DNA from: Odobenus rosmarus divergens
Lineage: Eukaryota > Chordata > Mammalia > Carnivora > Odobenidae
Reading direction: 5' to 3'
Assembly: GCF_000321225.1 (NCBI RefSeq)
Contig: NW_004450267.1
Span: forward strand, 1,981,695 to 2,045,694
DNA: 64,000 nucleotides
In this document: piece after piece, positions 1 through 10,439 of the stretch
How the letters are laid out: each line of letters starts with the position of its first letter
How positions within the stretch are numbered: the stretch's first letter is position 1
Notes under the pieces: generated by a model
The model's input: the letters and a program-made list of their open reading frames with translations, nothing else
Database searches by the model: none
What the model was told of the DNA's origin: nothing
Made by a program: the position numbers and the translations under genes

Positions 1-420
1 TGTCTCTCATTTAAAAAAAGAACAAAAGATACAAAGACTGGCTGCCATTGAAGTCACATTGCATTAACGGCAGTAGTCTAGGCAGAAGGCCCATGAACCC
101 TGGAAGTTTCTTTCCTTTCCAAAGTCAAAACCTCCTTCAGTTCTAGAAGATACTTAGCAGTCTTTCAAATAATTACTTTTTGCCTTAATTAGTTCAAATT
201 GGTTTTCTGTTCACCTACATTCAAAGAGGCCTGATTCAAACAAGTGATATGATTTAAGAGGGTGATCAGTAGAAAATCTGGAAATAACTAGGGGGAGAAA
301 GGATAGCAAGCATCTTTCTAAATGCTTCTAGCAAATATGAAGAGAATTTACACATCTACTTACCCTCATAGAACAGACCTCAGAAATGCCAAAGACATAT
401 GTCAATGAATTCCTTGGTAT
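1..420. other. Unassigned non-coding DNA
   Basis: No repeat family, exon or RNA gene was recognised. Composition is AT-rich and ordinary for a mammalian intron or intergenic region. Confidence 0.4.
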
Positions 421-605
421 CTACTAGCAGTATCGTAGAGTAAGAGGAATTCTATCTTGGAAGTCAGAAGTCATTTCTGGGTTCTAATTCTTTCACTAAA
501 ATCCTGATGACCTTGGTCGTATTGCTCCCTCTCCCTAGGCCTCACTTTCAATATATGTAAAATACATATTAATGTCCAAGACCCCTTCCAATTCTATGAC
601 AATTG
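421..605 (+). repeat. Old MIR-like SINE, degraded
   Basis: The order of phrases fits a plus-strand MIR: an ordinary tRNA-like part, then 'gatgaccttggtcgtattgc', a C/T-rich 'ctccctaggcctcactttc', and a 'tgtaaaatacatattaatg' stretch that corresponds to the 'cctcatctgtaaaatgggga' core of MIR. It is strongly diverged, so the edges are uncertain. Confidence 0.4.
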
Positions 606-885
606 ATTGCTAGGTATGATGGATTCTGATATCCATCACATAAGCAATAATAAAAATAGGTTCAATATCCCAAAGGATGTAGAAAAGTACCAAGAACTAT
701 GTTATGCACCGGAGGTTACAAGCCTATGAGGACAAGAGTTTCTGCTATCATCTGGAGTTTTTCTATTGTTCTCTCTCAGTAGGTTATTTTGTACATCGCC
801 TTTCAGTGTATCTGTCTGACAGTTTTTCAGTTGAAGACAGCATTGCCAGAAATAATTGTTGATGATACTACTAATATAACTAAAT

Positions 886-1062
886 ATTTTGAGTGCTTCC
901 TGTTAGCCACTATACTAAGTGCTTGCCTCGCATGATCTCATTTAATCTTTCAAAACTGTAGGGTTGAAGCAATTATTTCCCACATTTTATGGATAAGAAA
1001 ATTGAGGCTTAGAGAAGGATTTGCCCAAGGTGACACTTTACCTTAGGCTTACCTGCCTTCAA
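886..1062 (-). repeat. MIR SINE, minus strand
   Basis: The sequence reads as a reverse-complement MIR: 'tactaagtgcttgcc', 'atgatctcatttaatc', 'cacattttatggataagaaa', 'ttgaggcttagagaagg', 'tttgcccaaggtgacac'. These follow the usual MIR order of 'ctcatttaatcc', 'attttacagatgaggaaactgaggc' and 'cttgcccaaggtcacac'. It ends before the tRNA-like head. Confidence 0.6.
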
Positions 1063-1237
1063 CATTCATGGTTTTAATACCATACAATGAACTACTACAG
1101 TCTATGTGGTACTTATTATTTATCAAGTACTTACCGTCTGCGAGGAGGTGGGTGAAGAGTTTATAAGTTAGTAACATTTTTGATTTAAACATTTCAGATT
1201 TAAAATCTGAGAAGACAGATTTTAGACTCACGATTCT

Positions 1238-1435
1238 TTTTTTTTTAAAGATTTATTTATATGAGACAGGGAGAGAGTGAGAGTGAGAGCACAAGCAAGG
1301 AGGAAAGGCAGAGGAGAGGGAGAAGCAGACTCCTAAAGGAGCAGGGAGCCCAATGCTGGGCTTGATCCCAGGACCCCGAGGTCATAACCTAAGCTGAAGG
1401 CAGACACTTAAACAACTGAGCCACTCAGGCGCCCC
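1238..1435 (-). mobile_element. Carnivore tRNA-Lys SINE (SINEC), minus strand
   Basis: A T-run and 'aaagatttatttat' (the reversed A-rich tail) are followed by the purine-rich body and end at 'gagccactcaggcgccc', the reversed tRNA-like head. The flanks are a diverged target-site duplication: 'tagactcacgattct' at 1223-1237 and 'tagactcatgaatct' at 1436-1450 (13 of 15 match). The mismatches and body changes suggest an older member than most SINEs in this window. Confidence 0.93.
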
Positions 1436-1450
1436 TAGACTCATGAATCT

Positions 1451-3137
1451 TAAGAACTTACTAACCATTAGAGCTATCTAAAAATGAAAGGGATGGACTC
1501 GAGGTCATGAGTTGCCTGTCACTTAGATGTGTTCCCCTAAGTTGGATGATAGAGAAGTTTTAAGAAAGCGTGAACTATTGTTCTGGATAAAGAGAGTTAA
1601 TGGGAGCAACCTGTGAGATCTCTTGCATTCCTGGGCTCTTATGGAAATGCTGAGGTTGGCTGTTTAAGATATGGCCTAGGGGAAAAAATAACTCTTAGAC
1701 CTATCATGAAACCTGTCAAGGAACATGGAGCATTACCAGGGCTAGCCATGCAATCACATGACTTTTATCTCATACAGACTATAAATCAGTAAAATTAATG
1801 TAATGAATTTGAGCCCAGTTTCTCACTGAGAGAAGAAAGGGTGCAATTTATCATATGTGAATTGTGCAATGGATAGGCCTCCTGCAGCTCAAGTCAAGGG
1901 TTGATTTCTGCTCCTTTACAATGTAAACCCTGGTTCTATTATTCCTTTTGCAACATGATTTTCACTGAGTGTCAGATAAAACCCAGTGCTTCGGTGTATT
2001 TCTTCAGCCAAGGAAAAGATCATGGCTTAAACCAGAAATAGTTGCTTGGTTTACTGAATTCTACCACAGGTTTGTATGTTCCACTGGGAAGAGTAAATGT
2101 TGCTCCTACTTAGTTTTTTTCTCAGTCCCTGGCTTTGTCTCAGGCGGTAGGTATGTGGCAAGCTATTTTCTTAACTTAAAAGGATATGAATGGGACTTTT
2201 GACATCAGTATTCTCGGGTTTGTATAATTTAAAATAGGCTCTAGCTTTGCATAAATGAGCATGGGGCCTGCCGGAATGATCAAATGAGACTAAACTAGGA
2301 CCAAAAAATTAATATTTACTATTAATATTAGAAAAGTTGTCATGTATTCTTAGTATGTCAGTGTAATCTCCAGGTCCAAATACTTTGTATACAGATGGAC
2401 AAAGAACAAGGGGAGGGAACGAGGGGAGGAAGTTACTCACATTTCCAAGATCCTATGAATGTAGCAGCAAGTCTGGGACTAGAGGGATGGACCATGGAGT
2501 CTATATTCACCCTGGGCTGTTTTCAATGGTCGCACCTTCTTTCATCAAATCCCACTCCATTGTACTGACGAACTGTGGAGCCAGGCAATGACTCGTCTCT
2601 GTGAGCACCGAGATGGAACTGGGAGAGCCAGGTTTCTCAGCCCCAGGGCTCAGAGCTGGATGAATTGTATGGTTAATTTGGAATGACTTCTCAGGGGCCT
2701 TGAGGCTCCATGCTGCTTCTCTGGCCAGTCGGTACAAGATAGGCACAGCCTGAAGCAAGGAATCCCTGATGTAGGTAGAGTTCTTGTTTAAATACTTTGG
2801 GGTCCCACTGAAGTGAGAGCAGGTTCTCTGAGCATGAATTTTCATGAGGGATTTTTCTTTCTTCTGAAAGAGAACAAGGAGTGGTTTTCAAGGGACCCTC
2901 GGCAGAAGGTGGAGGAACTATTTTCCTAATGTTCTTCAGGAGACACTGAGCATAAGCATCCCTCCTTTGAACCCATGTGATATGATGTGAGGAAGTGAGA
3001 CAGTTTCCTCAGCATGCAGGAGGATCCCATGATCCCTTACACATCTGGCAGCTTTGGGCATCCTGACAGAAATGGCCAAAGAAGAAGGCAGCTGTGACAG
3101 AGTGAGGTACCATGTAACCCTCAGGCTTTGTGGGCAA
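1451..3137. other. Unassigned non-coding DNA; no exon supported
   Basis: This is 1.7 kb without a repeat I recognise. Two overlapping minus-strand reading frames (2507-2845, 112 codons, and 2691-2891, 66 codons) fall here. Their translations show no domain, signal peptide or family resemblance, and open frames of this length are expected by chance. A distant repeat or a conserved non-coding element cannot be excluded by eye. Confidence 0.4.
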
Positions 3138-3152
3138 GAGACTGCATTTTTT
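3138..3152. repeat. Left half of a SINE target-site duplication, cut off by the gap
   Basis: 'gagactgcatttttt' here is repeated exactly at 4024-4038, immediately after the SINE that ends at 4023. In the real genome these two copies should flank one SINE only. Confidence 0.8.
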
Positions 3153-3163
3153 AATTTTAATTT

Positions 3164-3213
3164 NNNNNNNNNNNNNNNNNNNNNNNNNNNNNNNNNNNNN
3201 NNNNNNNNNNNNN
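3164..3213. other. Assembly gap of 50 N
   Basis: A run of exactly 50 N. Round lengths like this are usually placeholders rather than measured gap sizes. The base to its right is the first base of an exact repeat of 6988-7758, and the sequence to its left carries one half of a SINE target-site duplication whose other half is at 4024, so the gap marks a mis-joined region. Confidence 0.98.
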
Positions 3214-3984
3214 AGAGGACTGCTTTATTTTTGTTACATGAACAAATTTTAAACAAAATATAAAATGTCAGTCTGTAATCAACTTTATAAATATATAAAT
3301 ATTCTATTTCTTTTTAAAGATTTTATTTATTTGTCAGAGAGAGAGAGGGAGAGCACAAGCAGGGGAAGCAGCAGGCAGAGGGAGAAGCAGGCTCCCCACT
3401 GAGCAAGGAGCCTGATGTGGGCCTCGATCCCAGGACCGGGGATCATGACCTGAGCCGAAGGCAGACGCTTAACCGACTGAGCCACCCAGCCGTCTCAAAT
3501 ATATAAATATCCTAAACTCTATAATTTAAACTGCATTTTCTTTCTCATCCCCAAAGTTTGCTCTTTGTTGTTAATATGTCACCATTAGATTAAAGGAGCT
3601 AAAATGGTTGTAATTGAGATGTTATTTGGTTCTTATTTTAGCCTGAAGTTAGCATATTAATAAAATAGCATATGAGTATCCTGCTGTGTAAATTATAAAC
3701 TAAATTTTTAGAATGGGCTTGTAGCCAATAACTATTGAAACTTATTGGAACATCACTAACTTTTTTCTATCATTTAAGCCCCTTATTATTTTTTTCCTCC
3801 TTTCTATTGTTTGGAATAATCTTTTTTTTTTTAAGATTTTATTTTTATTTATTTGACAGAGAGAGAGAACACGAGAGAGGGAACACAAGCAGGCGGAGCG
3901 GGAAAGGGAGAAGCAGGCTTCCCGCTGAGCAGGGAGCCCGACGCGGGGCTCGATCCCAGGACCCTGGGATCATGACCTGAGCTG
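3214..3984 (+). repeat. Exact direct repeat of 6988-7758 (771 bp), probably a false duplication
   Basis: Every part I compared is identical to 6988-7758 at a constant offset of 3,774 bases with no indel, including unique sequence between two SINEs. The copy begins at the N gap and stops matching inside a SINE, after 'gacctgagctg'. Unique DNA and two SINE insertions duplicated without a single difference, starting exactly at a gap, fit an assembly error better than a real duplication. Confidence 0.9.
3306..3496 (-). mobile_element. Carnivore SINE, minus strand (copy of 7080-7270)
   Basis: A T-rich start and 'aaagattttatttatttgtc' are followed by the SINE body and 'gactgagccacccagccgtct'. It is flanked by 'aaatatataaatat' on both sides, a target-site duplication in AT-rich DNA. 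It lies in the 771-base repeat, so it is probably the same genomic element as the one at 7080 rather than an independent insertion. Confidence 0.9.
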
Positions 3985-4023
3985 AAGGCAGTCGCTTAAC
4001 CAACTGAGCCACCCAGGTGCCCT
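3822..4023 (-). mobile_element. Chimeric carnivore SINE at the edge of the false duplication
   Basis: The element looks complete, with a T-run, body and 'gagccacccaggtgccc', but its two halves come from different loci. Up to 3984 it equals the SINE at 7596-7758. After that it differs ('gaaggcagtcgcttaaccaa' against 'caggcagacacttaacgact'). Its left flank is the duplication of the other locus, 'tattgtttggaataatctt' (3805-3823), while its right flank, 'gagactgcatttttt' (4024-4038), pairs with 3138-3152 before the gap. Confidence 0.9.
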
Positions 4024-4038
4024 GAGACTGCATTTTTT

Positions 4039-4123
4039 TAAATTCAATTAGCCAATATATAGTACACCATTAGTTTCAGATGTAGAGTTCAATAATTCAT
4101 TGGTTGCATATAACACCCAGTGC
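4039..4123 (-). mobile_element. Carnivore L1 3' end fragment, minus strand
   Basis: The stretch reads 'aattcaattagccaatata', 'attagtttcagatgtagag', 'ttcaataattcattgg' and 'cataacacccagtgc', i.e. the reverse complement of the carnivore L1 3' UTR. Only about 85 bases survive, so it is a severely 5'-truncated insertion. The neighbouring SINE inserted in or beside its T-tract. Confidence 0.85.
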
Positions 4124-4529
4124 ACAAAGAGTCTACATTGACAAGGATGCTTAGGAATCACCTAAGATACTCATTTGGGAATGATGATGGGGAGGGGAGA
4201 ACATTGTAAGGGGGGGATGGGTCCCTGCATCACGTAATAATCCACGCTCTTGCCTGGATTATTAAGGTTGAGAGATAATGAAAACCATGAAATCACACAG
4301 GACAAGAGACACTGCCCCTCCCTCTTTGTACCTTTCTCAACTGCCCAAGGTTGCTCTTCAGGACATTCTTCTTTTCAAGACTGTCCTTGACGTTCATTGA
4401 TTTTTAAATATGTAATTAAATGGCTGTAAAGAGGAAAAGAACATGATATGATTTGCCATCAACTCTAAGCCTTTTGGTTTATGATCTGCTTGCTTTTAAA
4501 TATTTTAAAATTGCATTTCCTTGCTATCT
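4124..4529. other. Unassigned non-coding DNA
   Basis: Nothing recognisable apart from a short G-rich patch near 4185-4220. Confidence 0.35.
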
Positions 4530-4810
4530 ACTAACTGCAAGTCTCTGTAATAGATGCTGCAAAGCACACAGCCATGAATAAGATAAGGTTCCTGGGCTGC
4601 AGAGCTCACAACACTAGAGATGGGAGAGAAGACATTCATAGCTGCTGCCATAGAAGGCTGTTTGTGGGAAATGGCTTGAGAGATACAAAGAAAGTATTTT
4701 AGGAGTTGAGGCAGGAGGAAGCATATCTTGCAGGTGACAGCAAGGCAGACTCGATGGATGAGCTGACATTTTTCTAAGACTTAAAGTCATCCAGGCGGTA
4801 AGATTTATTT
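4530..4810. repeat. Possible ancient interspersed repeat, family not assigned
   Basis: Phrases in order, 'agatgctgcaaagcacac', 'atgaataagataaggttcc', 'cagagctcacaacactagag', 'gatgagctgacatttt' and 'gacttaaagtcatccaggcgg', resemble a common old mammalian repeat pattern ('gatgaataagacatggtccc ... gagctcacagtctag ... gagtcttaaaggatgag ... ccaggcgg'). I cannot name the family from memory with confidence. Confidence 0.4.
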
Positions 4811-5629
4811 TCATTGCAATAAAAATATTTTAATTACATTAAGTGCACACAAATCTCCAATAATAACTGAATATTTATTCCTATAGTGACATGTGTTCAA
4901 TAAATGCTAAAAAATATGCTGATTTCCTTCTGGTTTGAATACTTCTTGGTAGACTGGTGTCAGGCAGTGTGCCCCTACAAAGTCCCAAGTAAGTCATCAG
5001 TGCCAAATCCATTTGAGCAGAGGACTGATCCCTGCCATTCCATGTGGAGTTGTTCGGGTTCGAGCAGGCCCGATAAACAGGCCCTCTTGTCCATCTGGGT
5101 TCTGAACCAAGGAGCATGTAAGAATTTAGAGTAAGTCAGGTTGGTTATCATAAATGAAGCTGATGTTAGAGAATGTAGTTTCTATTTACAGGCCAGCAGG
5201 TTAACTAATATTGAATCCCAGACATAGAAAGACTTACTACATGAACCCTGCCCTGTTAGGAACATCTGCCTTTGTGAAACCCAGGACATGGAGAAACAGA
5301 GCAGAATGCATGCTTCCTTTGGAAAAGATCTCAAAGTAGAAAAGGAAAGATAAGGGGCAAAGATTATACAGTTCAATTTTTAGTCCTCACCACACAAACA
5401 CACCACCTCTCCTCCACAGGCAGGAGTAAGAGGGGCGGAGAGGGGGCAGGCTACCATGGTGGTGGAGACTCCTCCACGTGGAAGGCTTGTGTGGGCAAAG
5501 CATGTCCACTGCCCAGTCCCCAGGATAGGACCCCTGAGAAACAAGCCGGAATCAGTAGAGCAGGAATAATAGCTTCTCTCACTTGAAAGAACCAGCTGCT
5601 ACAGACCAGATGAAATGCAACGCTACCCA
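4811..5629. other. Unassigned non-coding DNA
   Basis: No repeat, exon or RNA gene recognised. Short open frames on both strands overlap each other (4881-5134), as random open frames do. Confidence 0.35.
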
Positions 5630-5815
5630 GCTACTCTCTATTATGTTGCTCTATTGATTTCCTTCATAGCTCTTAGTAGACTCCGAAATGATTTTGTTTA
5701 ATTATTTGCTTGCTTGTTTTGTTTGTGTGTATCCCCCCACTAGCAGTTAAGCTCTATCAAGGTAGAAGCCCTGTGTATCTTTTTCTCTGCCCTGGACAGA
5801 CAGCCGATGCTCAAA
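5630..5815 (+). repeat. L2 LINE 3' end, degraded
   Basis: Phrases such as 'ccttcatagctcttagtag', 'ttaattatttgcttgcttg', 'ccccccactagcagttaagc' and 'tctatcaaggtagaagccc' track the L2 3' end (abundant T/G, then '...actagactgtaagctcc...gggcagggac'). It is diverged and has no intact coding part. Confidence 0.45.
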
Positions 5816-6987
5816 AAAGAGATCTGACTTAGGAAGCCTTTCCAGCAGAGGTGATAGCTGCCCTGGGAGAAGTACAGAGAAGGGAGAGCACTGGGTAAGA
5901 CAGATGGGAGACTGGAGGGTAACTGAGTGAAGAGACTCAGGCAAGAGGTAACAAGGGAGAGGATGGAGGGAGCGTGTCTGCCAGGTTGCAGAGGGTCTCC
6001 AGTGACAGAGTCGGTCCTCTGAGCCTTCTAGCTTGGCTCCTTGTCACATCACATCACATTGCGGCCAGCAAGAGACGCGTGCATGAGGGGCAACTCCGGG
6101 CATCCTGGCATCTGAAACATGGTGCAAGGTCTCAATTTTTGAAAGTAGCTCTTGGCACATCTGCTTTATATTTCACTTTCAGGAAGGCTCAGTATCTCTT
6201 TATATTCACCACTTGTTTTTCTAGATTCATTGCAATTTAGCTTTATTTGAGCACTTTGAGTTGGAAGAACTTAATAAAGTAGTTTTCAAGTAACCTAGTA
6301 GAAAACTATCCATTTTCTCTAAGTCATCAAAGGTACAGATTACCCTAACAATTAAAAAAAAAGTCCACAGTGACTCTAGAACCATTAAGGTATGTGATAA
6401 TCTCATTAAATTTCTTGGTATAATTAGCTACTTCTTTTTCCTTAAGGGATATTCATATTCTCTTCAATTAGAAGATATTTTTAGGTTTTTCTAAAGTATG
6501 TAATTTCCTTTGTAAAAGAAAAGGTTCGATTTCCTTTTTGTTGTTTGAACAAAACCCATTTATCCCTTTGAATAATTTTCGATGCATATTTCTTGCTTAC
6601 TTGGAAATATAAATTATGCCATTTGAAGATCAAAGGATGATTTATTTGCAGCACTGCAGCTCATGGAGAAGGTGCTAAGGCCTTTGAGTTTCAGCATCTG
6701 CCTATTTTCTAGAATGTCAGTCACTGAGGGGATGAGCAGGGAATACTTACTTTGGGCCGTGGTTCAGAATGAGGCCTGAGCCTCCTGCCAATCCCTGGGG
6801 GCAGCTTCTAATTGCCCCACTTCTCACTGGCAAGAACTGCTGGAACAAACATTTTTGTTGCTAACATGGAAGTCAAAGGAAAGATGTGACTTGCTTTATA
6901 GATAATTTCTCAAGAGCACTTAGCTACAACAGAGGTGCTTATCTTTATTAGATACATTAGGGAGGTTAGTATAGGAATTCTCTCCAT
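5816..6987. other. Unassigned non-coding DNA
   Basis: About 1.2 kb with no recognisable family. The sequence from 6240 to 6600 is AT-rich with short A and T runs. Confidence 0.35.
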
Positions 6988-7758
6988 AGAGGACTGCTTT
7001 ATTTTTGTTACATGAACAAATTTTAAACAAAATATAAAATGTCAGTCTGTAATCAACTTTATAAATATATAAATATTCTATTTCTTTTTAAAGATTTTAT
7101 TTATTTGTCAGAGAGAGAGAGGGAGAGCACAAGCAGGGGAAGCAGCAGGCAGAGGGAGAAGCAGGCTCCCCACTGAGCAAGGAGCCTGATGTGGGCCTCG
7201 ATCCCAGGACCGGGGATCATGACCTGAGCCGAAGGCAGACGCTTAACCGACTGAGCCACCCAGCCGTCTCAAATATATAAATATCCTAAACTCTATAATT
7301 TAAACTGCATTTTCTTTCTCATCCCCAAAGTTTGCTCTTTGTTGTTAATATGTCACCATTAGATTAAAGGAGCTAAAATGGTTGTAATTGAGATGTTATT
7401 TGGTTCTTATTTTAGCCTGAAGTTAGCATATTAATAAAATAGCATATGAGTATCCTGCTGTGTAAATTATAAACTAAATTTTTAGAATGGGCTTGTAGCC
7501 AATAACTATTGAAACTTATTGGAACATCACTAACTTTTTTCTATCATTTAAGCCCCTTATTATTTTTTTCCTCCTTTCTATTGTTTGGAATAATCTTTTT
7601 TTTTTTAAGATTTTATTTTTATTTATTTGACAGAGAGAGAGAACACGAGAGAGGGAACACAAGCAGGCGGAGCGGGAAAGGGAGAAGCAGGCTTCCCGCT
7701 GAGCAGGGAGCCCGACGCGGGGCTCGATCCCAGGACCCTGGGATCATGACCTGAGCTG
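6988..7758 (+). repeat. Genuine-looking copy of the 771-bp direct repeat
   Basis: Same sequence as 3214-3984, but here it is continuous with normal flanks on both sides, and the SINE at its right end has matching target-site duplications. I take this as the true locus. Confidence 0.9.
7080..7270 (-). mobile_element. Carnivore SINE, minus strand
   Basis: The T-rich tail side is 'ttctttttaaagattttatt' and the element ends at 'gccacccagccgtct'. It is flanked by 'aaatatataaatat' duplications. The head ('cagccgtct') departs from the usual 'caggcgccc', so it is a moderately old copy. Confidence 0.92.
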
Positions 7759-7796
7759 CAGGCAGACACTTAACGACTGAGCCACCCAAGCGCCCC
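7596..7796 (-). mobile_element. Carnivore SINE, minus strand, intact target-site duplication
   Basis: A T-run, 'aagattttatttttatttat', the GA-rich body, 'cttcccgctgagcagggagc' and 'gccacccaagcgcccc'. The flanking 'tattgtttggaataatctt' is present exactly at 7579-7597 and 7797-7815. A perfect 19-base duplication indicates a fairly recent L1-mediated insertion. Confidence 0.95.
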
Positions 7797-7842
7797 TATT
7801 GTTTGGAATAATCTTAAAATGTATCCCTCAAGCAGTAATTTT

Positions 7843-7962
7843 GGAAAAGAGATTAGGAAGGGAGGAAAACAGAAGAAAAAGAGAAAAGAAGGCAGGAGGA
7901 AAGGAGGGCAGGAAGGTAAGGAAAAGAAAAACAAGGAGAGAGTAAAAGAATAAAAGGAAATC
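7843..7962 (+). repeat. Purine-rich low-complexity tract (GGAA/GAAA)
   Basis: About 120 bases consist almost only of A and G, with irregular 'ggaa', 'gaaa' and 'ggagg' units and few pyrimidines. It is the decayed type of microsatellite. Confidence 0.8.
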
Positions 7963-8039
7963 TAAGAAATTTTTTCACTCTTTTCAGGGTCCTAAATAGC
8001 CTTTTGAATTGTACTGATACTAAAATTGTGGGATTTCCT

Positions 8040-8560
8040 TTGTAATGATCTATTTTATTTTATTAGTTCATTAAAAATATATTTTGAAATAATGATAGAA
8101 TTACTGGAAGCGCCAGGGCATCCTCCCCTCACTTTTCCCCGTCCTTACATCTCACATAAGTGCAGCAGAGCATCAAAACCGGGAAATTGACACTGATGTG
8201 ATAGAACTGTATGGCTCTCTGCCTTTTTATCCCATATGGAGACTGATACCACCTCTGCAATCAAGAGACAGAACTAATCTATCACCACGATGATCCCCCT
8301 CTTTCTCACACCTCTCTCCTCTCCATCCTCCCATCCTTAACCCCTGTGTATCTCAAATCTATTCTCTGGCTCTATAATTCTGTCATTTCACGAATAGTAT
8401 ATAAATGGTATCATTCAGTATCTAGTAGTTTGAGTCTGCTCAGCACAATTCCTTTGAGACGCGTCCTTCTTGTATGTTCATCAGTAGTCGGGGCCTTTTA
8501 GTTCTGAGTAGTATTTTAAGCATTGTGTTTAAATAGTTTGATAGATGTTATTATGTTCTC
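8040..8560 (-). mobile_element. L1M 3' end (old L1), minus strand
   Basis: The order of phrases matches a reversed mammalian-wide L1 3' end: '...atcaccacgatgatccccct', 'ccatccttaacccctgtgta', 'ctggctctataattctgtca', 'tatataaatggtatcattca', 'agcacaattcctttgagac', 'ttctgagtagtatttta'. It is diverged and non-coding. Confidence 0.75.
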
Positions 8561-8689
8561 TATTGAAGATGACATTGTCCAGACGATTCTATGGTAATTC
8601 TGAGAAAGTTAGTAATGCTATATGTGATGTGGCCAATTCATTTCATCTAGGCCTCTGGTCCTCATGCACGTGATGCCTCCTCTAAAAGT

Positions 8690-8960
8690 TCCCTTGTCAC
8701 CACAGCTCCAGGTCAGATCTCCGCTTCACAAAATCTCCTGCTGCACTTTGGAGTGTTCTGTTTTTTCCCTCTGTCCCATGCCCTGTCAGAGGAGAAATGG
8801 CATGCCTGTCTTTGTGTGCTCACAGTATCTTGTTCTTACCTTTATTAACTATATGTTGCCATGTTTTTCTTCTTCACAAGACTGCGTGCCTCTTGAGGGT
8901 AGGGAGGAATCTCTCTGCAGTTCCTGACAATAAATGGCCTGTTCTCAATAAATGCAGGTC
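8690..8960 (+). repeat. L2 LINE 3' end
   Basis: 'tcccttgtcaccacagctcc' and 'tatcttgttcttaccttt' are followed by 'actgcgtgcctcttgagggt', 'agggaggaatctctctgcag' and 'ctcaataaatgcaggtcac'. This is the usual L2 end: '...gcctcttgagggcaggg ... ctcaataaat'. Short open frames at 8664-8979 are by-products of this repeat. Confidence 0.6.
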
Positions 8961-8987
8961 ACAGTGCTTTTGGGTTTAAGGGAATTA

Positions 8988-9160
8988 GGGTAGGGGTTCT
9001 AACTTTGTTGGCACACGAAAGTCACCTGGAGAAAATTTAAAACTATCTGATGCCTGGGTCTCACCCTCAGAGACTCTAACTTAACTGATCTGAGGGGCTT
9101 TAAGGGCATTTTCAGAGCTCCTCGGTTCTGATGTGCTCATATCTAGAACCACTGCCAGAG
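8988..9160 (+). mobile_element. MER5-type non-autonomous hAT DNA transposon
   Basis: 'ggttctaactttgttggcac', 'aaagtcacctggagaaaat', 'tctgatgcctgggtctcacc', 'tctgaggggctttaaggg' and 'ctagaaccactg' follow MER5: '...cagtggttctcaaac ... cacctgg ... ctgggtcccacc ... gaaccactg'. The terminal inverted repeats are partly preserved at both ends. Confidence 0.8.
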
Positions 9161-9460
9161 CCAAGATTAGACAGGATTTAATCTATGAAGGAGACACTGT
9201 ATTAGGCTGTTCTTCTCTTACGAATCCATCATACTTTTTGGGGGGTCAAAAATAAGCATTTACTTGCATCTTGATGTTTAGATGCCTCCTGTATGTTAAC
9301 AGAATGGTTTTGTATATGAATCAGAATACGATTTTGTAAATTTTGCCTGTCATGTTGAATCTCTGGCATACCTTCCGCAAATAGGAAAAGTGCGTCCTCT
9401 ATTCTCCGTAAAATTTAAATCAATTGGAGACACATTTCTGAGGCTTCTAAAATAGGCATT
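9161..9460. other. Unassigned non-coding DNA
   Basis: Nothing recognised in the 300 bases between the two MER5-like elements. Confidence 0.35.
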
Positions 9461-9461
9461 A

Positions 9462-9644
9462 ACCAGCGGTTTTCAACCTTGGCTGCACATTAGAGTCAGC
9501 TGGGGAATTTTAAAAATCCAAGCGCCTGGGCTGCACCCCACACCAATTAAATGAGATTCTCTGGGGATGAGACCCCAGCATCAGCACTTTGTACAGTTCC
9601 CTGGGTGATCCCAGTGGGCAGCCAAGGTTGAGGAGCCATCGCCA
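9462..9644 (+). mobile_element. MER5/MER20-like non-autonomous hAT DNA transposon
   Basis: It begins 'cagcggttttcaaccttggc' and ends 'gccaaggttgaggagccatc', so the two ends are recognisable inverted repeats. The interior has 'cattagagtcagctggggaa', 'gcgcctgggctgcaccccac' and 'gagattctctggggatgaga', typical of the hAT-Charlie-derived MER elements. The near-complete length shows both ends survive. Confidence 0.8.
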
Positions 9645-9737
9645 TAAATCAGTACAGTTCCTTTTGGACATTCCTGATTTGTCTTCGTAAACATGTACCT
9701 TAACACGTTTTGTTTACATGAATTAACTTTGATTTTA

Positions 9738-9953
9738 TTTTATTTTTTTATTTTTTATTTTTTTAAAGATTTTATTTATTTATTTGACAGAGAGAGACGC
9801 AGCGAGAGAGGGAACACAAGCAGGGGGCGTGGGAGAGGGAGAAGCAGGCTTCCCGCGGAGCAGGGAGCCCGATGTGGGGCTCGGTCCCAGGACCCTGGGA
9901 TCATGACCTGAGCCGAAGGCAGACGCTTAACGACTGAGCCACCCAGGCGCCCC
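9738..9953 (-). mobile_element. Carnivore SINE, minus strand, intact target-site duplication
   Basis: A long T-rich tail with 'tttta' repeats, then 'aaagattttatttatttatt', 'gacagagagagacgcagc', 'cttcccgcggagcagggagc' and 'gccacccaggcgcccc'. The target-site duplication 'ttaactttgatttta' is exact at 9723-9737 and 9954-9968. This is a young insertion of the common arctoid type. Confidence 0.95.
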
Positions 9954-10119
9954 TTAACTTTGATTTTAATTGGGTGAAAAGTAGGAAGTATTTATCCTAC
10001 CCTCATGCTTTGGAAAAATCTCAGCTGTCATAAATGTGTGCATAGTGTTTTATTGTGGACAAAGTGCTTTCGTGTAACTTTCTTATGAGATAAAGAAAAC
10101 AAAAAGGCAAGATAAAGAA

Positions 10120-10195
10120 GAGCAGTGATGATTAACTTTATTTTCCAATTTTACAGATGAGAAAACCAAGGCATAGAAAGATAAAAGGGTGCAGG
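10120..10195 (-). repeat. MIR core fragment, minus strand
   Basis: 'ttttccaattttacagatga', 'gaaaaccaaggcatagaaag' is the reversed MIR core '...attttacagatgaggaaactgaggc'. Only about 70 bases are recognisable. Confidence 0.5.
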
Positions 10196-10439
10196 GCCTA
10201 CGATGAGACAAGCAAGGCACTTAGGGCGTGAAATTTCTGGAGGCTTTCACTCTCCGGACACATGAGGGTCTCATCCCACGCTCGTCCCGGCTCTGAAGAT
10301 AAGCTGCCCCATTGCACAGCCAGGCAGTGGAGGAGAGATGCCGAGACCAGCATGTACTTTCCGCACCCTTCCATCTTTCTAGGTCAGGAAACACACACCT
10401 ATATTAGAAAATGCAGAATTGCCTCTGTTCCAACTTAAG

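Noticed and set aside
3735..3980. 81-codon frame with a hydrophobic N-terminus and an Arg-rich C-terminus, repeated at 7509-7754 and similar to frames at 9693, 26324, 35201, 46434 and 56698
   Set aside because: All are translations of the carnivore SINE in one orientation (tail T-runs give Phe/Leu, the GA-rich body gives Arg/Glu, and the head gives 'PAEQGAR...DPGIMT'). They are not genes.
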